DNA from: Dirofilaria immitis
Taxonomy: Eukaryota; Nematoda; Chromadorea; Rhabditida; Onchocercidae
Direction of reading: 5' to 3'
Length of the DNA: 64,000 nt
NCBI GenBank assembly: GCA_024305405.1
Contig: JAKNDB010000018.1
Span: 1-64,000, forward strand
In this document: one piece after another, positions 50,590 through 63,648 of the stretch
Layout: each line of letters starts with the position of its first letter
Position numbering within the stretch: position 1 is the stretch's first letter
Notes under the pieces: model-generated
What the model was told of the DNA's origin: nothing
The model's input: only the letters and a program-made list of their open reading frames with translations
Database searches by the model: none
Program-made: the position numbers and the translations under genes

Positions 50590-52970
50590 CTTAATCAAAA
50601 ATTGCAACTCAAATCGCTTCTACGGATATATCTAATACAATAGTGGAACAATTACAAACAGGTACAATTGAAGAAGTTCCTTATAATGGCGAAGTGGGCA
50701 TCATACATTATCTTCCGCATCACGAAGTGTGGAATCCCAATAAAAGTACTACAAAATTAAGAATAGTGTATGATGCCTCATCGCATCAAAAAAACCATGG
50801 TCAAACAAAAAATTAACAAAAAGAACGATTCTACTGTTCATTGCATCACAATACTATTCGTTGGGTATTTAATACTGATCATGGTAAAGTTTAAACTATT
50901 TATCCAGTACTTATGGAAAGAAAAGTATGCATAGGATCAATCTATAAACAACATCGACAAGGAGCAATGGAAAACCCTTATATCAGAATGAAAGAGATAC
51001 CCAGATTCATAACAATGAACACCGAATCAATAGAACTACATATATTTACAGATGCGTCTAAACTTGCCTATGCTGCTGCTTTGATATATCGATGAAGAAA
51101 ATAAGATTACTAAATCTCACTTGCTATATGTTAAATCTCGTATGGCACCGATCAAAGATATATCAATTCCAAAACTCGAATTGCTATCTATGTTGATAGA
51201 AGTTAAAGCAGATCAATTCCTGTAAACAAATTATGGTGCCATGAAAAATATGCTACCGTGTGGTCAGACGCAAAATGTATTCTTTTTGGGTTAAGAATAA
51301 TCAAAATTACTTCCACGATTTGTGTAAAAATGAGTTGAAGGAATTCGAAATTTTCACTTTAAATTATGATACTTATCGAGTTATCAAAATCCAGCCGATA
51401 TGGCCACAAAAAGAATTTGACTAACCAAATTTCGTTATAAAAGATTATGGTGGAATGGTCATTACAGGCTGGATAAGAATCCATCAGAATGGTCCATACA
51501 GGCTGGATAAGAATCCATCAAAATGGCCTAGCGGTGAGTTCAGTTATAATGCAGAGGACGAAATTATAAAGCGGTAGTGGCAAATTTAGCGAAGACTATC
51601 ACACATAATTACTTAGAAGATAAAATCCAATTTATTGAAGTAAATCGTTTTATAAATGGACTAAAATAATTCGATGACCGTCTGGATTCTTCGATTCATT
51701 AAAAGAACTTGTAAAAAGCTACGCCCTGGCTTTTTCATTGTCCATACCAGGGAGCAATATGTCAAAGGATGATTACAATCTAGCAGAGTGGCTATTAATC
51801 AGAAAGGCACAATCGCGGAACCTAACGAGTAAAGAAATGGAGAAATGGAATCTCTTTCAATATAACCATGAGTAACTGGTTGAAGATTTATCCGCTGCGG
51901 AGATCCAATAGTCGATTAGAATATTCAGATCTGGATGACGAAAGCAAATATCCCATTTATTTACCAAATAAGGACGATATAACTAAACTCATAATTTGGC
52001 TACAACATGATAGATTGTACTTGTTGGAACTGCACACCTATCTGAAACAGATTTTGGATTCCGAAAGGAAGGGCACAATAAAACGAGCAATATCTTCACG
52101 CATAACTTGAAAGCGTTGGAAGGCAAAAGCGTTCAAACTGCCACTAATGCCTAACCCATCAGAATCATAAGTACGGCGATCAAGAACATTCGAGCAGGTA
52201 GGTTTAGATTATATGGGCCCTCTCTCGATTAAATCGCCTACTGGGTTAGTGAAACGATGATCGCCCTCTTCACATGTTTTACTGTTTTATAACTAGGGCA
52301 GTTCATCTCGAACTGGTTGAAGATTTATCCGCTGAAAATTTCTCGCACATTATGAGAACATTCGTTGCACGTAAAGGACATCAAAAGCTAATACTCAGCG
52401 ACAATGCCAGCCAATTTCAACTTTTATTCAAAGTAATGGACGAGAACGCCAATTTCTTGGCCAAAAAGGTATGATTTGAAAAAATACAATTCACCAGCGT
52501 TATGGGGTAATGGCATTTATGAACAGCTCATTGGACTGACCAAGGAGGCCTTGAAAAAGGCGATAAGAAGAAAATTCCTCACAGAAAGGGAAATGACAAC
52601 ACTAATTGTGGAAATGGAAGAAATATTGAATACGCATTGACTTACGTTGGGTTTATGACTACAATACGTCCTATCGATTTCATTTCACCTACGGCATCAT
52701 TAGATATATCAATTGAGCATGAAAATGAGAAAAAGAATATACTCCATACGTATTGAAAACGAAAGATAAACTAGTGAAACATTGGACAAATACTCTTAAA
52801 ACACTAAATGTTTTTGGAAATTATGGAAAGGCGACTATCTGACGAGCCTAAGAAAAAGTTTGCAAAAGGAAGTACATTCCCAAGACGCATAGAAGAAAGA
52901 TTCCCACAAGTGAATGAAATAGTTTTATTGGCAGAACCTAATGTCCGTCATGTATATGGAGTCTTACATG
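50590..52970 (+). pseudogene. pol remnant (RT start, RNase H, integrase) of the BEL/Pao element
   Basis: At 50640-50810 the RT N-terminal block reads QLQTGTIEEVPYNGEVG, HYLPHHEVWNP and TTKLRIVYDAS. The RT catalytic core (palm with Y-x-DD) that should follow is absent: sequence jumps to the RNase H side (ELHIFTDASKLAYAAALIYR at 51035-51095; SRMAPIKDISIPKLELLSML near 51140-51200). The integrase catalytic part is at 52195-52470 (VGLDYMGPLS; FITRAVHLELVEDLSAENF; KLILSDNASQF), containing the D...D pair. A degenerate C-terminal part follows to about 52970. Multiple stops and frameshifts. Confidence 0.85.
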
Positions 52971-53246
52971 AATAATCAAACTTAACAAAAGTCGAGGCAG
53001 TTGGATACGAAATGCCACCACATAACTGTTATATGGCAAACAACTCGATCGCTCTATAAATATGCTCTGCCCACCGGAAATTAACAGTGATTTCAGCAAC
53101 ACAAACAATCTTCTAGAAAACGATTCAGAAAGACCTAGTCGAACATGGTAGCTAGTCGAACATGAAGCTCCAAAAGAAATCCGAAACATGAGGAAAAAAT
53201 TCGTCAAAATTCAACACGAATTCTTTCTCTCTCTTCTTTTTGGGAG

Positions 53247-53845
53247 TGTCGCGAATTCGTTTTCGCGAGACTCCGACTAAATGAATGATCAATCAAATAA
53301 ATTTCTCACTGTAAATAAATGTATTATTATGAATCATTTAAACGATTTTACATTTCTTAGGTCCCACGCTTTTTTTTTGTTTTTGTTTTTATCTGAGCTC
53401 ATACTATTTGGGAAATGCCTTTGTTAGCAATCGCTTATAATATTTATCTGAAATTCACATCTTTGTCCAAATTCTCATCCTAATCTTCTCATTGAATTTT
53501 GTCTAGGTTGTAATTGAGTCTTAACAGCCCGCTGCCTAATGGGAAAACCATTCCCACTCCTAATCCAGAAAATATTCAAATAATAAAATACTGCCATAAA
53601 ACTCTATTGTATAACGAAACAGATATCTTTTATAAATAAAAGTTTTTACTATCGAGTGGACTCAACACAATTCCAACCTGCCCAATTCAATTCAACTTAG
53701 CACAACTGAACACAACCACAACTTAACACAATACAACTCAACTCAATTCACCTCAGCGAACTACAGTAAGCTGATCAACTAACACGACGGATCAACTCGT
53801 TGAAACACTTGGCTAATATTCGATATCACACATGGCGACTAAAAA
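53247..53845 (+). repeat. 3' LTR of BEL/Pao element
   Basis: Direct copy of 47748-48319, with a longer poly-T tract and a small insertion near its end. Start TGTCGCGAATTCG; homology ends at GGCGACTAAAAA. Confidence 0.9.
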
Positions 53846-56559
53846 TTAGAAAACATCAATCATTACACAAGATTGGTTATCATCCTTACAGTATTACAGA
53901 CATCGCAAGCAAAACTAGTATCTTTACAGTATAGTATTCAAACATCGCATGCAAATTGATTTGTCAGACCGGCAAATGTTGCTAGCAAATTAGTTATCGA
54001 TAATTTACTATTGGTTTTAAGCGGTAATTACAAACGTAGATGGTTAAATAAACGAAGGAACTATTTTACATTTTACAACATATATGAGTAAGCTTGTAGA
54101 TATTTGCTAATTTTTAACAATATAAGAGGAGATTAGCAATGAATTGGATTAGTGGATATTTAACATAAAAACTATATGAATTGGATAAACGACCCAAATA
54201 AAATGAATTTCTACATGTACTTTGAAACGCAAAATTAATTTTTGAAAATTATTTCCGTTTTTCCAACAATGCGAGTCGTCTTCAGAATATCATACATAAT
54301 TTTCACTTACAGTTCCAACAGATACTGAAGAACATAATTCTTATCCATATAGTGACAATGTCAGAATTAATGTGAGTAAGCGATATAAACAATAATCATT
54401 TATGACGAAAAAAATATCAATTAGCCTTAAAGATAGCAATGCATGAAATTAGCAAGAAAAAAAAATTTTACATCATTGCAAAGCAATTTTGACATTGATT
54501 TGATCTACAAATGTAGTTTTCAATCCCAAATGAGTAATATTTATTAAAACTAACAATTCACTGGTATGGTTATACCGATTGATTTTAGCAATTTCAGTCA
54601 GGCTTGTCTATTTGGTATTGAGAAAAATTTTCTATTTCTTTCTCAATTTCGAATCCTCTTCTCTCTTTGTAGTTATTAGATTGATTTTCCACAACGTACA
54701 GATTAAACAAGGCTATGAATTAAACAAGGGCATGAATTAAGAACGATATGGACAAAGTAGACAATACGCATTAAATAAAAATAGCAGCAGTCGTTTGGTT
54801 GCTAACTCTTCGTTGCCGTCGATGTACCACTTTATCCTTGCCTCCGCTTCCACTGTCATTTATTTAGTCTTTCTTCGTGATGAACTGTTATCGTATTATT
54901 GGATGTCGAATAGTAACTTGAGCAGAACTGATGCCGATATCGATACTATGCTTATCAAACTAGACATGCTTGTCAAACTGCTTGATCGCGCTTATCAAAT
55001 TAGACATGCTTGATCAAAATTCATCCTTTTCAAATCCTTCCATTGTCCTCCTCTTTTGATGTCTTTTATTCCCTTGGCATTCTTCATATAATGATTGCAT
55101 CCTTTGATTTCGCTAATACCTTCCCTTCCCTCTTTTAATCTTTCGGTATTCTTATGCAATTAATTAAATACATGTTTCGGCTTTTGCCAACAATCGAATC
55201 CTCTTGAAGTTCTCTTTCACTGGGAAATTTTTTTGAAAAAGGTCTATGGTACTAATTATAAAAATGTATAAGTATAATCGAAATCAAAAGATATTTGACA
55301 CGACAGCTCACAGGAGTTACTGATTCCAGAAGTATTATAACAGCAGATTTTTCTTCTGTGAATACATGAATCCATTATACGTTGAGTACCTATTATGGTG
55401 TGAATTTCATGAAACAACAATGTAAAATGCTTATTTTAATTATTTAATAGAAATAAACATATTTATTCCTATTCTAATTTCTGAAAAGACAGACCAAACT
55501 ATTTATTTATTTTGTTTTTCGATAATCCTGACATGAAATTTTCAAGTTCCGAAAATTCGAACAACGCATAATGGATTTTAAGCAATCAGTAACACGCGGT
55601 TTTGTATGATACGTCTTTTATTTAAAATAATAAAAAATCTCATCAAGCAAGATTTTAATCTTTCGATTGCTAGCTTAAACTGCCTATGACCATATGATCT
55701 GCTAACCAAACTATTGATTTTTGCACTATACTTAACGTGCTATATCATGTACGATAATATATAATAAACAGGCTCTCACTATATAAAGAATTAGGAAAAT
55801 GATTTGGGACATAACAGAAAAAACTAACGCAAAAACTCAGAAAGAGAACTGTAGAAACAATCCACCTCGATTAAACGAACGGAGAAGAACAACTCTGCGA
55901 TCGATTTTATTCGCAATAAATATTCTAAGAAAATTGTCTTATGACGTAGGCAAATATACATTTTTCGCGAATTAATAAAATCTTTATCACAATTATTGTT
56001 CGGGCTATCAAAAAGCTTTAAATAGATTTCATGAGCATAGATTTCAATTTCCGATAGCCGAAGACTTCTTTATTTCAACTGAAAGCTTCGTATTTTTCTG
56101 CTAAAAAAAATTTATATCAGATTCTTATGCTTTTTTATGTGATGTTAATTTGTCGCAATTTTCAAAATGTCAATCGGAGAACAAAGGAAATTCTGCAGAA
56201 ACTTTGGTAATTATACATCAAGTTCTATGTCCTGGTATTTCTAGAAATATGGGAAGTAAAACACGAGTAATTGTCTTAGGATTTTTCCATGACGATTAAT
56301 TACGTTACGGTTCATTTCTTCTTAAGTCTTATTATAAACTGAAGTATAAAAAAGTAAAAAAAGTGCTGAGCGATCAGGTGGTTGATGAAATAAAATAAAG
56401 AATCAGATTTAATCATAAGACTTCCAGAATTTATACTAACAAATTTTTTTATTACAATTGAATTCCTATCGTTCACACGACTTTCCGACAAATGTTTAAA
56501 TTTTAAAACGAAATGTAAAATAGCCATTTTTTACAAATAAAACTTGTATAATGTATTAA
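53846..56559. other. Non-coding stretch between the LTR element and receptor copy B
   Basis: AT-rich. A less AT-rich island at 54780-55020 holds a 72-codon plus-strand open frame of unknown nature and an imperfect tandem duplication of about 40 bp (CTTATCAAA...TAGACATGCTTG at 54951 and 54991). Sequence near 55.5 kb resembles that near 43.4 kb. No gene is supported. Confidence 0.4.
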
Positions 56560-58990
56560 TTTAGGAAAATATTTTATTTTGATCGGAGATGATCGATCCA
56601 ATAAACAGTAGTAAAATAAGAACGCAATTTAAAATCTTGTGGTGGTTTGCTGTGGATAAGTAGTCGATGCTTCTGGCACTATCCAAACTGTTTTTAATAT
56701 CATTTTGCGGTTGAAAATTAGAAGAACTAATCTGAAAATCATACGATATCATCCAAGCAAATATGGAAAATTTATACAATATGCTAAATTAATTTTATAT
56801 AATCAAATGCAAGTATTTGAGAAATCGCCTTGATATCTTTGAAATCTTGTGAAAGATCGAGTAAATGCGGACGGCCAATCGTAGAATCATTAAAAATAAT
56901 CATGCAATAACGATTCTTACTGACTTGTTCTACCGATTCCAGTTAGAAAATTATATTGCTTACTCATCTGTTGATGGCATTATAATGAATATCATCGTGC
57001 TTGATGCAAATAACAGCCATTTATTCGTAAATAGAAATGAATGGATGGCCAAGATGATAAAAATGAGATGTAGATAAAGTTAAGCGAACATGACTACAAT
57101 AATAATTACTTATATTGTATGGAATTGAAACGGTTGTCATAAATTGCAAAGTCACTAATATCTATTTTCAAAGCTGGACAATTAATTTCCGTAATTTCAA
57201 AGGAACAATGTGATAAGAGAAACAAGAACTACATTGATTGGTTAAGTAATTTTGAAAACATTTGGACATCTCATTGGTCTTTTTCGAAATATCTTTTTCT
57301 CAGTGATTTTAAATTCCCATTTATTACCTGTTGAATCTTCCTTCTGTTGATTGTATCACTTACTGACATAGTTGAATTTTTAAGCCTGGCCTGAAATTCA
57401 GGAAAAAATCATTACAATCTAATTTGCATTCTAATCCTGAAGATTTTCGTCAGAAGAAATAAATACATATGAAGATTGTTGAAACTACCTGCATGAACTT
57501 CTAAAATAAGTGTTTGTCAGTAACTAAACATACTTTCCGATATGCAAGCATTTTGATGAAGGTAGTAACGTCGATACATGCAATTATTAATACTGTAGTT
57601 ACTGATAATCCAGTATCACTATATCGACATATAACATCAAAATAAGAATTTCGATAGTAAAAATAATAAGATGAATTTTCGTTGAATATAAGCGAACAGT
57701 CTTCTATAAATATTTTTTTACAGAGCCCATCGAAAACTAAAGAAATTAATATTCGATAAAATTAATAATATAAAAATTTAAATAATATGATGAATTATAA
57801 ATATGATAATTTATAGCATTAATTATTTTTAGGCTCTGAGAATTATGAGAATATGATTCGTTTAAACGCTGGCTAGGATTGCGATGATAAGTTTGTTACC
57901 TTAATCAAAATCTCTGCTCAAAAAGAAAATATGCTAAAGTCATTATTTGAGCTATTTATTGAAATAATATCTATTCCATTATCGTTGAGTTCATTCACGG
58001 TTTGTTGTGATGCAAATATCTTAAAAATTATTGGTGAGAAAAGTTCTCCTTACGAGCACTGTGAAAAGCAAAATCTATGCTGCATTTACCAAATTATTTA
58101 ATGTTTAAAAACGGTAGAAATCTTTTTATTATAATATGCTACCGAATAAGTGCATCGTGCCTATAGCCATTCCAAGTGTCCATAAGATGATTCCAGCAAT
58201 GAAAGCTCTTGCTTCTGACCATAATTGATTGTATTTTATCGGATATACAACAGCACACAACCGATTAAAGGCAACGAAAAATGTATGGCGAACGATGCAA
58301 AGCATGCTCCATTCACTAATAAGCCTACTAGTCGTGCCCAGAATGATTTTGATGTCGATAGCACTGGCGATTTTCTGAAAATTTTTCATCTTAAAACTAA
58401 CCTTTATGGATGAAAGGAAAGAATATCCAACAAATAAGTAGTAATATTCAACTTACTGCAGTATTCAAAAACAAATGCAACTTACACGGTTAACACAATG
58501 GTACACCATGTGAAGAGTACGAATATAGTTTGCAAATTGCATACTAAAAACTACTGCATAAAATTCCAAATGCATTGCGGAAACATGATCTCGTACGCAT
58601 TACATACAACGATAAACCATTGCTGATCAGCCCAAAAACTGACGCCTGTAATGCATACAGTGTGAAATTATAAAATTGTCTTTTCCCAACCTTATTTTTT
58701 TACTAAATAAGAAATTGTATGCAATTAAGTTCAGCAGTTTATTCTAACCCATGCATTCTGATTTTTATTTTCACAAGCCTTGAAGCGATTTCTGCAAATT
58801 TTCAGAACTTTTAATTCTCTTTAGAAATACTGATATACTTTACAATGATCTCAAAAAAAAGAATCCATGCCTTGCTGTCTTTTATTATCATTAAATTGAA
58901 GCTACCAAATAATTTATTCGCTGGAATACTAATCGTAGCAATACGAGCCATTGAAATATTGTCTTCATATTTTTAACCATAATGATAAAT
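56560..58990 (-). CDS. srx-like serpentine chemoreceptor copy B (possibly functional, with frame breaks)
   Basis: Exons in the expected order on the minus strand: exon 1 near 58985-58930 (frame broken after MVKN); exon 2 near 58650-58505 (GLSLYVMRTRSCFRNAFGIL, then after a one-base shift CNLQTIFVLFTWCTIVLTV, TM1-TM2); exon 3 at 58379-58143 (LSTSKSFWARLVGLLVNGAC, then after a shift FFVAFNRLCAVVYPIKYNQL, AGIILWTLGMA, TM3-TM4); exon 4 at 57703-57537 (EDCSLIFNENSSYYFYYRNS ... IDVTTFIKMLAYRK, TM5, no stop); exon 5 near 57391-57328 (ARLKNSTMSVSDTINRRKIQ, intracellular loop); exon 6 near 57035-56966 (KWLLFASSTMIFIIMPSTD, TM7); and a tail exon near 56740-56640. The exon 2 and 3 shifts lie at T runs and look like one-base losses, as in midasin, so the gene may be whole in the animal. 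Cell-surface sensory role inferred from family. Confidence 0.72.
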
Positions 58991-61169
58991 TTAAAAGAAA
59001 TTGAAGAATACAATTCATATTAAAAATTAGGTTAAATTCGATAGATTCAATAAATCTTTCTTGCATGATATAATATTCCAACAGATGTTGCTGAACAAAT
59101 CAAAACCATGGTAAATTACATTTGCAGAGAGATAAAAACAAAGATTCAGAATTCAATATTACATAGACTTTCATATCATTTTGTGCTTATTAAGCAATTA
59201 ATTTAAAATTTAGTTTAGAAAAATGAAAAATTTTTGCTCTTAGAAAAGTAATATTTCGTAATCTCTTCATGCATCATACTAATTTCTTATATTATTTGGA
59301 ATATGTGAATTTGATATCTTTGCTGCATAAAAATTTAATTTTGCGGAATTCGAGTTAAATAATTCTTTTTAAACCGGAAGTGATATTTAGATTCGCCAAA
59401 TCTTTATGCAGAAATTATTTTTGTATGCATAATATTAAGAAATTACGATAACAAAAATTTCTCTTCACAGAAATGCGGTGATTCTGATGCAACATTAGTG
59501 AAGTATTATCGCTTAATTAAAATCTCTGCTGAATTGAAATATATAAACCAAAATCTCAATAAAATAATCCTTATTAATATATTTCAAGTAACATTTGCTA
59601 CATAAATTGCATGTTTTGATTTCATTATTTTAAATATTTTATACAACGGCTTCGAATTGCCTTAAATATTAGGACGAACATAGAGCAGTATGTGTAGCAT
59701 ATGTCGAGAATTTTCTCGAAACTAATTTTTAATTATAAATATTTCTAAATCTTTATTTTTCTATGAATCATTAATTGCTTATGAAATGTAAACCACTCTC
59801 ATGGCGCCGTTTCCGGCGGATGTTCTCATTCCATATGAATCATTGCTTATAAAATGTAAATCATTCTCATGGCGCCGTTTTTATTTTGAGAGATAGAAAA
59901 TATATAATATTTTGTTTCGCACTGATAATAATTGCAGCAGTTATCAACATCTTTTTATATTAAATATAGTAATATTGCGAGTTGTTGATGAGCAATTTGA
60001 CAGAACTGTTTTTAAGAAACAATAAAACATATATGTGTGGGAACAACATAGAACTAATATTGTATAGCAGCATAATAAATCTAGTATAAAAAGAGATAAA
60101 GATTAAAGCCACGAGAGCAGGATGATGTTAGTGGATCGACCGCGAAAATCATTAAAATGTTGACAGATGTCTCCTGGATCACCGTATATATGCAGACATA
60201 GAAACGGAATTACAATAAGAGGAAAATACGCAATAAAGAGGAAGAGCAAGGTAGACGAGAACAAGGAGTACGGTCATAAATGATGCAGTCGCCGAGGTTT
60301 GAACTGTGAGAAAGAATTCGAGCAGTGCTTCGTATTGCATATTATACCCATAAATCAATACGTTAGTGATTTGTATTGCTCAGTAAGAAAATTGGTGGAA
60401 ACTTACTTAGAAACTTACTTCGGTTTCCCGACAACTTGTAAGGAATTGGTTTTTGAAAATCACTAAGATTAAATGATAATAAAAATTTATTGGTCATCTA
60501 AACTAAATTATGATTTCAACAAATTCTATCGCATATTAAGGCAGGAGACGAGAGTAAATTTCTTCAGAACGCTTAATGAAATTCTAAAATATTACTACAG
60601 CGTATATTTTACAAGGTATTAGTTATGTTTGTTACGCATATTTTAAGCGTCAATTTAAAAAACATGAGAAATTGTACAAAGCTATGATAACGAAATATTA
60701 AGTTTTATAATATTTTTAGAAACAAAGGAAATAGAATATAATTATTTAATTTCATTAAAAGTTAAAATTCTTATCATAAACTGAATAAAAGGTTCAGAAA
60801 AATGTTGAGATAACCATTATGCATTAATAAAATGAAAACATGGCTTGATTTCATCATGCGGCTTTATGATTTTAAATCCAAAATTTCTATTTAAGTTTTA
60901 CTGCCAAGCAGGAAAAACTGATAGTCATTGAGTTTATAAATTCTGAAAGTTCTGGAAATTGAGAGATTTGGTTATTAATAAGCTTATTCTATTTATTTAA
61001 ATAAATTTCTGGAAATTTTCACTTTAAATCTAACTAGAAATAAAAATTGACTTCTCGTAATAATAGACAGTAATATTTGATACACTATTTAAAAAAAAAA
61101 AAGTTCAGTTGGGAATGATATAAATTCAATGGATAACAATGCAAAATGGGAATGCAATTGAATATCATA
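58991..61169. other. Non-coding stretch, AT-rich with a GC-richer patch
   Basis: Contains a short duplication at 59763-59880 and a purine-rich, less AT-rich patch at about 60100-60320 with no recognised reading frame. Otherwise AT-rich, with weak similarity to receptor flanks near 60.9 kb. Confidence 0.4.
59763..59880. repeat. Two diverged copies of an approximately 48-bp unit ending in GGCGCCGTTT
   Basis: Units at 59763-59810 and 59834-59880 share ATGAATCATT...AATGTAAA...CTCATGGCGCCGTTT. They are separated by a short GC-rich insert containing TTCCGGCGGATG. The GGCGCC core is striking in this AT-rich setting. Confidence 0.75.
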
Positions 61170-61560
61170 TAATGATGTAAGGCGGTAAAAGTTTGTGGTT
61201 GATGCCATTATCATCATCTGAAGACTCACTTTGCAAATCATGCTCGGTTGAAAATAAGAATATTAAATCACACATTACCATTCAAGCAATTCTGGAAAAT
61301 GAATGTAATGTGTGAAATTAATTTTATATGATCAAATGCAAGGATATGGAAATCTTTTTCATATACTTGAAATTCCATAAAAGCGTAGAGCTAAATGCGG
61401 ACGGAGCAATTATAGAATCATGAGAATAATCGGCAAGCAATAATGATTCTTACTAACTTTATTCACCGATTTCAGTCAGAAAATCATAAGTATCGCTTAA
61501 CCGTCGTCCATTGATACATTACAATTTATATCATTGTACTTATTCGTAAAGAGAAATTTA
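61170..61560 (-). pseudogene. srx-like receptor copy C, 3' remnant
   Basis: The minus strand carries a degraded TM7 exon (about 61555-61495, from FTNK to DDG with changes and frame damage) and the tail-exon region (about 61260-61170), each aligned with copies A and B at the same spacing. Exons 1-5 were not found upstream (61.6-62.3 kb), so this is a 3' fragment. Confidence 0.62.
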
Positions 61561-62740
61561 TAGATAGCTATATATGATAAAATATGAGATGCAGATGAAG
61601 TTAATCAAAGAGGATTATAAGAGTAATTATTGTATTATTGTACTGTGGTTTTTAGCATTCTTTATACTGAATAATATCAAATTAATGGTAATTAACTCGA
61701 AGATGATGTCATGATGTCATCAAACTCTTATTTTTGGCAGATATTCAACTTTCGACTTGTTATTTCGAAACGAGATATTCTCACGCTTCAAGTCTCTCCA
61801 GTACTTTCAGAAAGCTGTTTTGATCACCTGCGTCCTCCTCGCTTTAAAATAAGTTTGATCTTTTTCCAACCTTAAAATTCCTTCTTGCGATTGATTCAGA
61901 TTCCTGTTCTTGGAAAAATCTCTTGGACTTTGGAAAACAAAACTAAATATTAAGTGGTCTGTAATTAAATAGAAAAAATATTTTCTCGAAACATTAAATT
62001 CCAGAATAAAGGTAAAAACTTTGCTTCAGGTTATCTCTGACTAACCGTCATCGCGATTGTTTTCCGTACGATTCATGGATCTTTTCCTGATGGAAAATAA
62101 TTTGAATCGCTTCTTGAAACATGGAAAAAAACATGGAAAAAATTCTTTTAATTTCCATTGCTGCATCGTTAAAAAAATAAAAGAATTCCCGTGTCTCGAT
62201 ATATGTTATTTTAAATTAATGATAGGTATCTCAATCTTCCTTCATTTTTGGATGGAAATATCAATTGAGAAGAAGCGAAAACATGAATGATGTAATACAA
62301 TTTGTTTAATACCCAAATATTCTAGCATTGAAATAGTTGCTTTAGAAAAACTTTAAACATAATTGCATGAAAATGTCCCTTGTTTACAACTTTTGATCTT
62401 TTCAAGAACAAAATTTCCCAATTTACCTTAAATTTAATTTTAAGTTAAGCATTTGAAAAAATCCTCTTGCGGATGGAAAAGTTTTAATGAATGGAAAAAA
62501 ATGTTATCGCGAATAACCTAATAATATCGTACCATTGCACTTGTCCTTTTTATTTTCCTGTTGATCTCGTTTGTCGTGGTCTTGTTTTGTTCAGCTGTCG
62601 AACAAATATGTTGAATGAAAAAATTACATTATTATCATGCTATTTATTGAAATTATTTTAATTTAGATTTTGATCTATTGATTTAATATAATTCTTAAAA
62701 ATAGTTGCAGATTTGAGCCGATTTCTTCAAATGCATGATA
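61561..62740. other. Non-coding stretch before receptor copy D
   Basis: AT-rich; a 77-codon plus-strand open frame (62057-62290) shows no motif. The part from about 62340 onward is a diverged duplicate of 63270-63480, i.e. the 5' flank of the plus-strand receptor units. Confidence 0.4.
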
Positions 62741-62815
62741 ATGCCTGAAAACAGTTTTCTTGAAGACTATATTGTAGTAGCCTCTATTGCTCGATTAGTA
62801 TTTTATAAAATTAGC
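62741..62815 (+). pseudogene. srx-like receptor copy D, exon 1
   Basis: The ATG at 62741 opens MPENSFLEDYIVVASIARLV, matching exon 1 of copies A and E (ENxxLEDxI..xIA), but the GTTAGT donor region has changed and no exon 2 was recognised before copy E begins about 850 bp later. Probably a stranded or dead tandem copy, in the opposite orientation to copies A-C. Confidence 0.6.
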
Positions 62816-63594
62816 TTCAACATTGGTTTCAAGAATTGGTCGAAATATTATTTGGTTTTCAAATTAACCTTTCTAATTTTTAACCGACATCTTATCCCCA
62901 CGGAAATTTCAGTTCAGTGTCGATGTCACCGATTACAAATGTGATTTGATTTCAAATCACAACAAGGCACTGAAATATTTATTTCTTTTATGTTTTTTAA
63001 TGAATTTCATTGAAATGGAACACTTTTATACTTAAATATTGATTCCATAGTAATGAATAACTGTTTCTGTATTTTCCTTTTAGTTGAAACTTTTCAAAAT
63101 TAATTAAATTAATTTTTCATCTAATTGAAGTATAATTTCACATAGTTAAAGATATCTGTAATACATTTATCTGTCATTCTTAATTTATTAATGTTAAAAC
63201 ATTATTTTATATTTTGAAAAAGACACTCATTAAAATAACTAACATTTTGCATTGCACACTGCTTTGACAAAACTTTGAACATGTGAAAATGTTTTTCTTT
63301 ATAGCACTCATTGTTTTTCTTCGCACATAAGGGTTGAGGTTTTCAGTTTCCGTTAAATTCAATTTTAAATTCAGCACTTGAAGAAATGCCGTCAGAAATG
63401 AAAATAAGTGGTAATAATTTGCTTCTCACTCTTTTTCTATTTTGCTGACTTTATTTATTTTGGTCTTGCTCTTGTTCAGTAACACCTGTCAGATCATTAT
63501 AGCTAAAAAAAAAAAAAGGCTAAAGGAACCTATCGAAATTGATTTAGTTCTTAGAACTTCTATATTTCTGACCGATTTCTTCAAATACAACATA

Positions 63595-63648
63595 ATGTCT
63601 AAAAACAGTCTTCTTGAAGATATTATTGCAATGACCTGCATTGCCGTG
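63595..63648 (+). CDS. srx-like receptor copy E, exon 1 (gene continues right)
   Basis: The ATG at 63595 opens MSKNSLLEDIIAMTCIAV with a GTTAGT donor at 63649, exactly the exon 1 layout of the family. The frame is open further upstream (to 63442) but the family start is this Met. Later exons should lie past the window edge; none was confirmed by 64,000. Confidence 0.62.

Larger units (their letters stand above)
47748..53845 (+). mobile_element. BEL/Pao-family LTR retrotransposon, degenerate
   Basis: Two direct LTRs of about 570-600 bp flank an internal region with gag and pol remnants in BEL/Pao order: gag (coiled coil, DUF1759-like region, zinc knuckles), RT start, RNase H, integrase. Many frameshifts and stops, and loss of the RT catalytic core, make it non-autonomous. 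The LTRs start TGTCGCGAATTCG, typical of the superfamily. No clear 5-bp target duplication was seen, so an ancient insertion or end erosion is likely. It lies inside the receptor cluster between copies A and B. Confidence 0.9.

Noticed and set aside
54795..55013. 72-codon plus-strand open frame in a less AT-rich island
   Set aside because: It contains a tandem duplication and matches no family; coding status cannot be supported.
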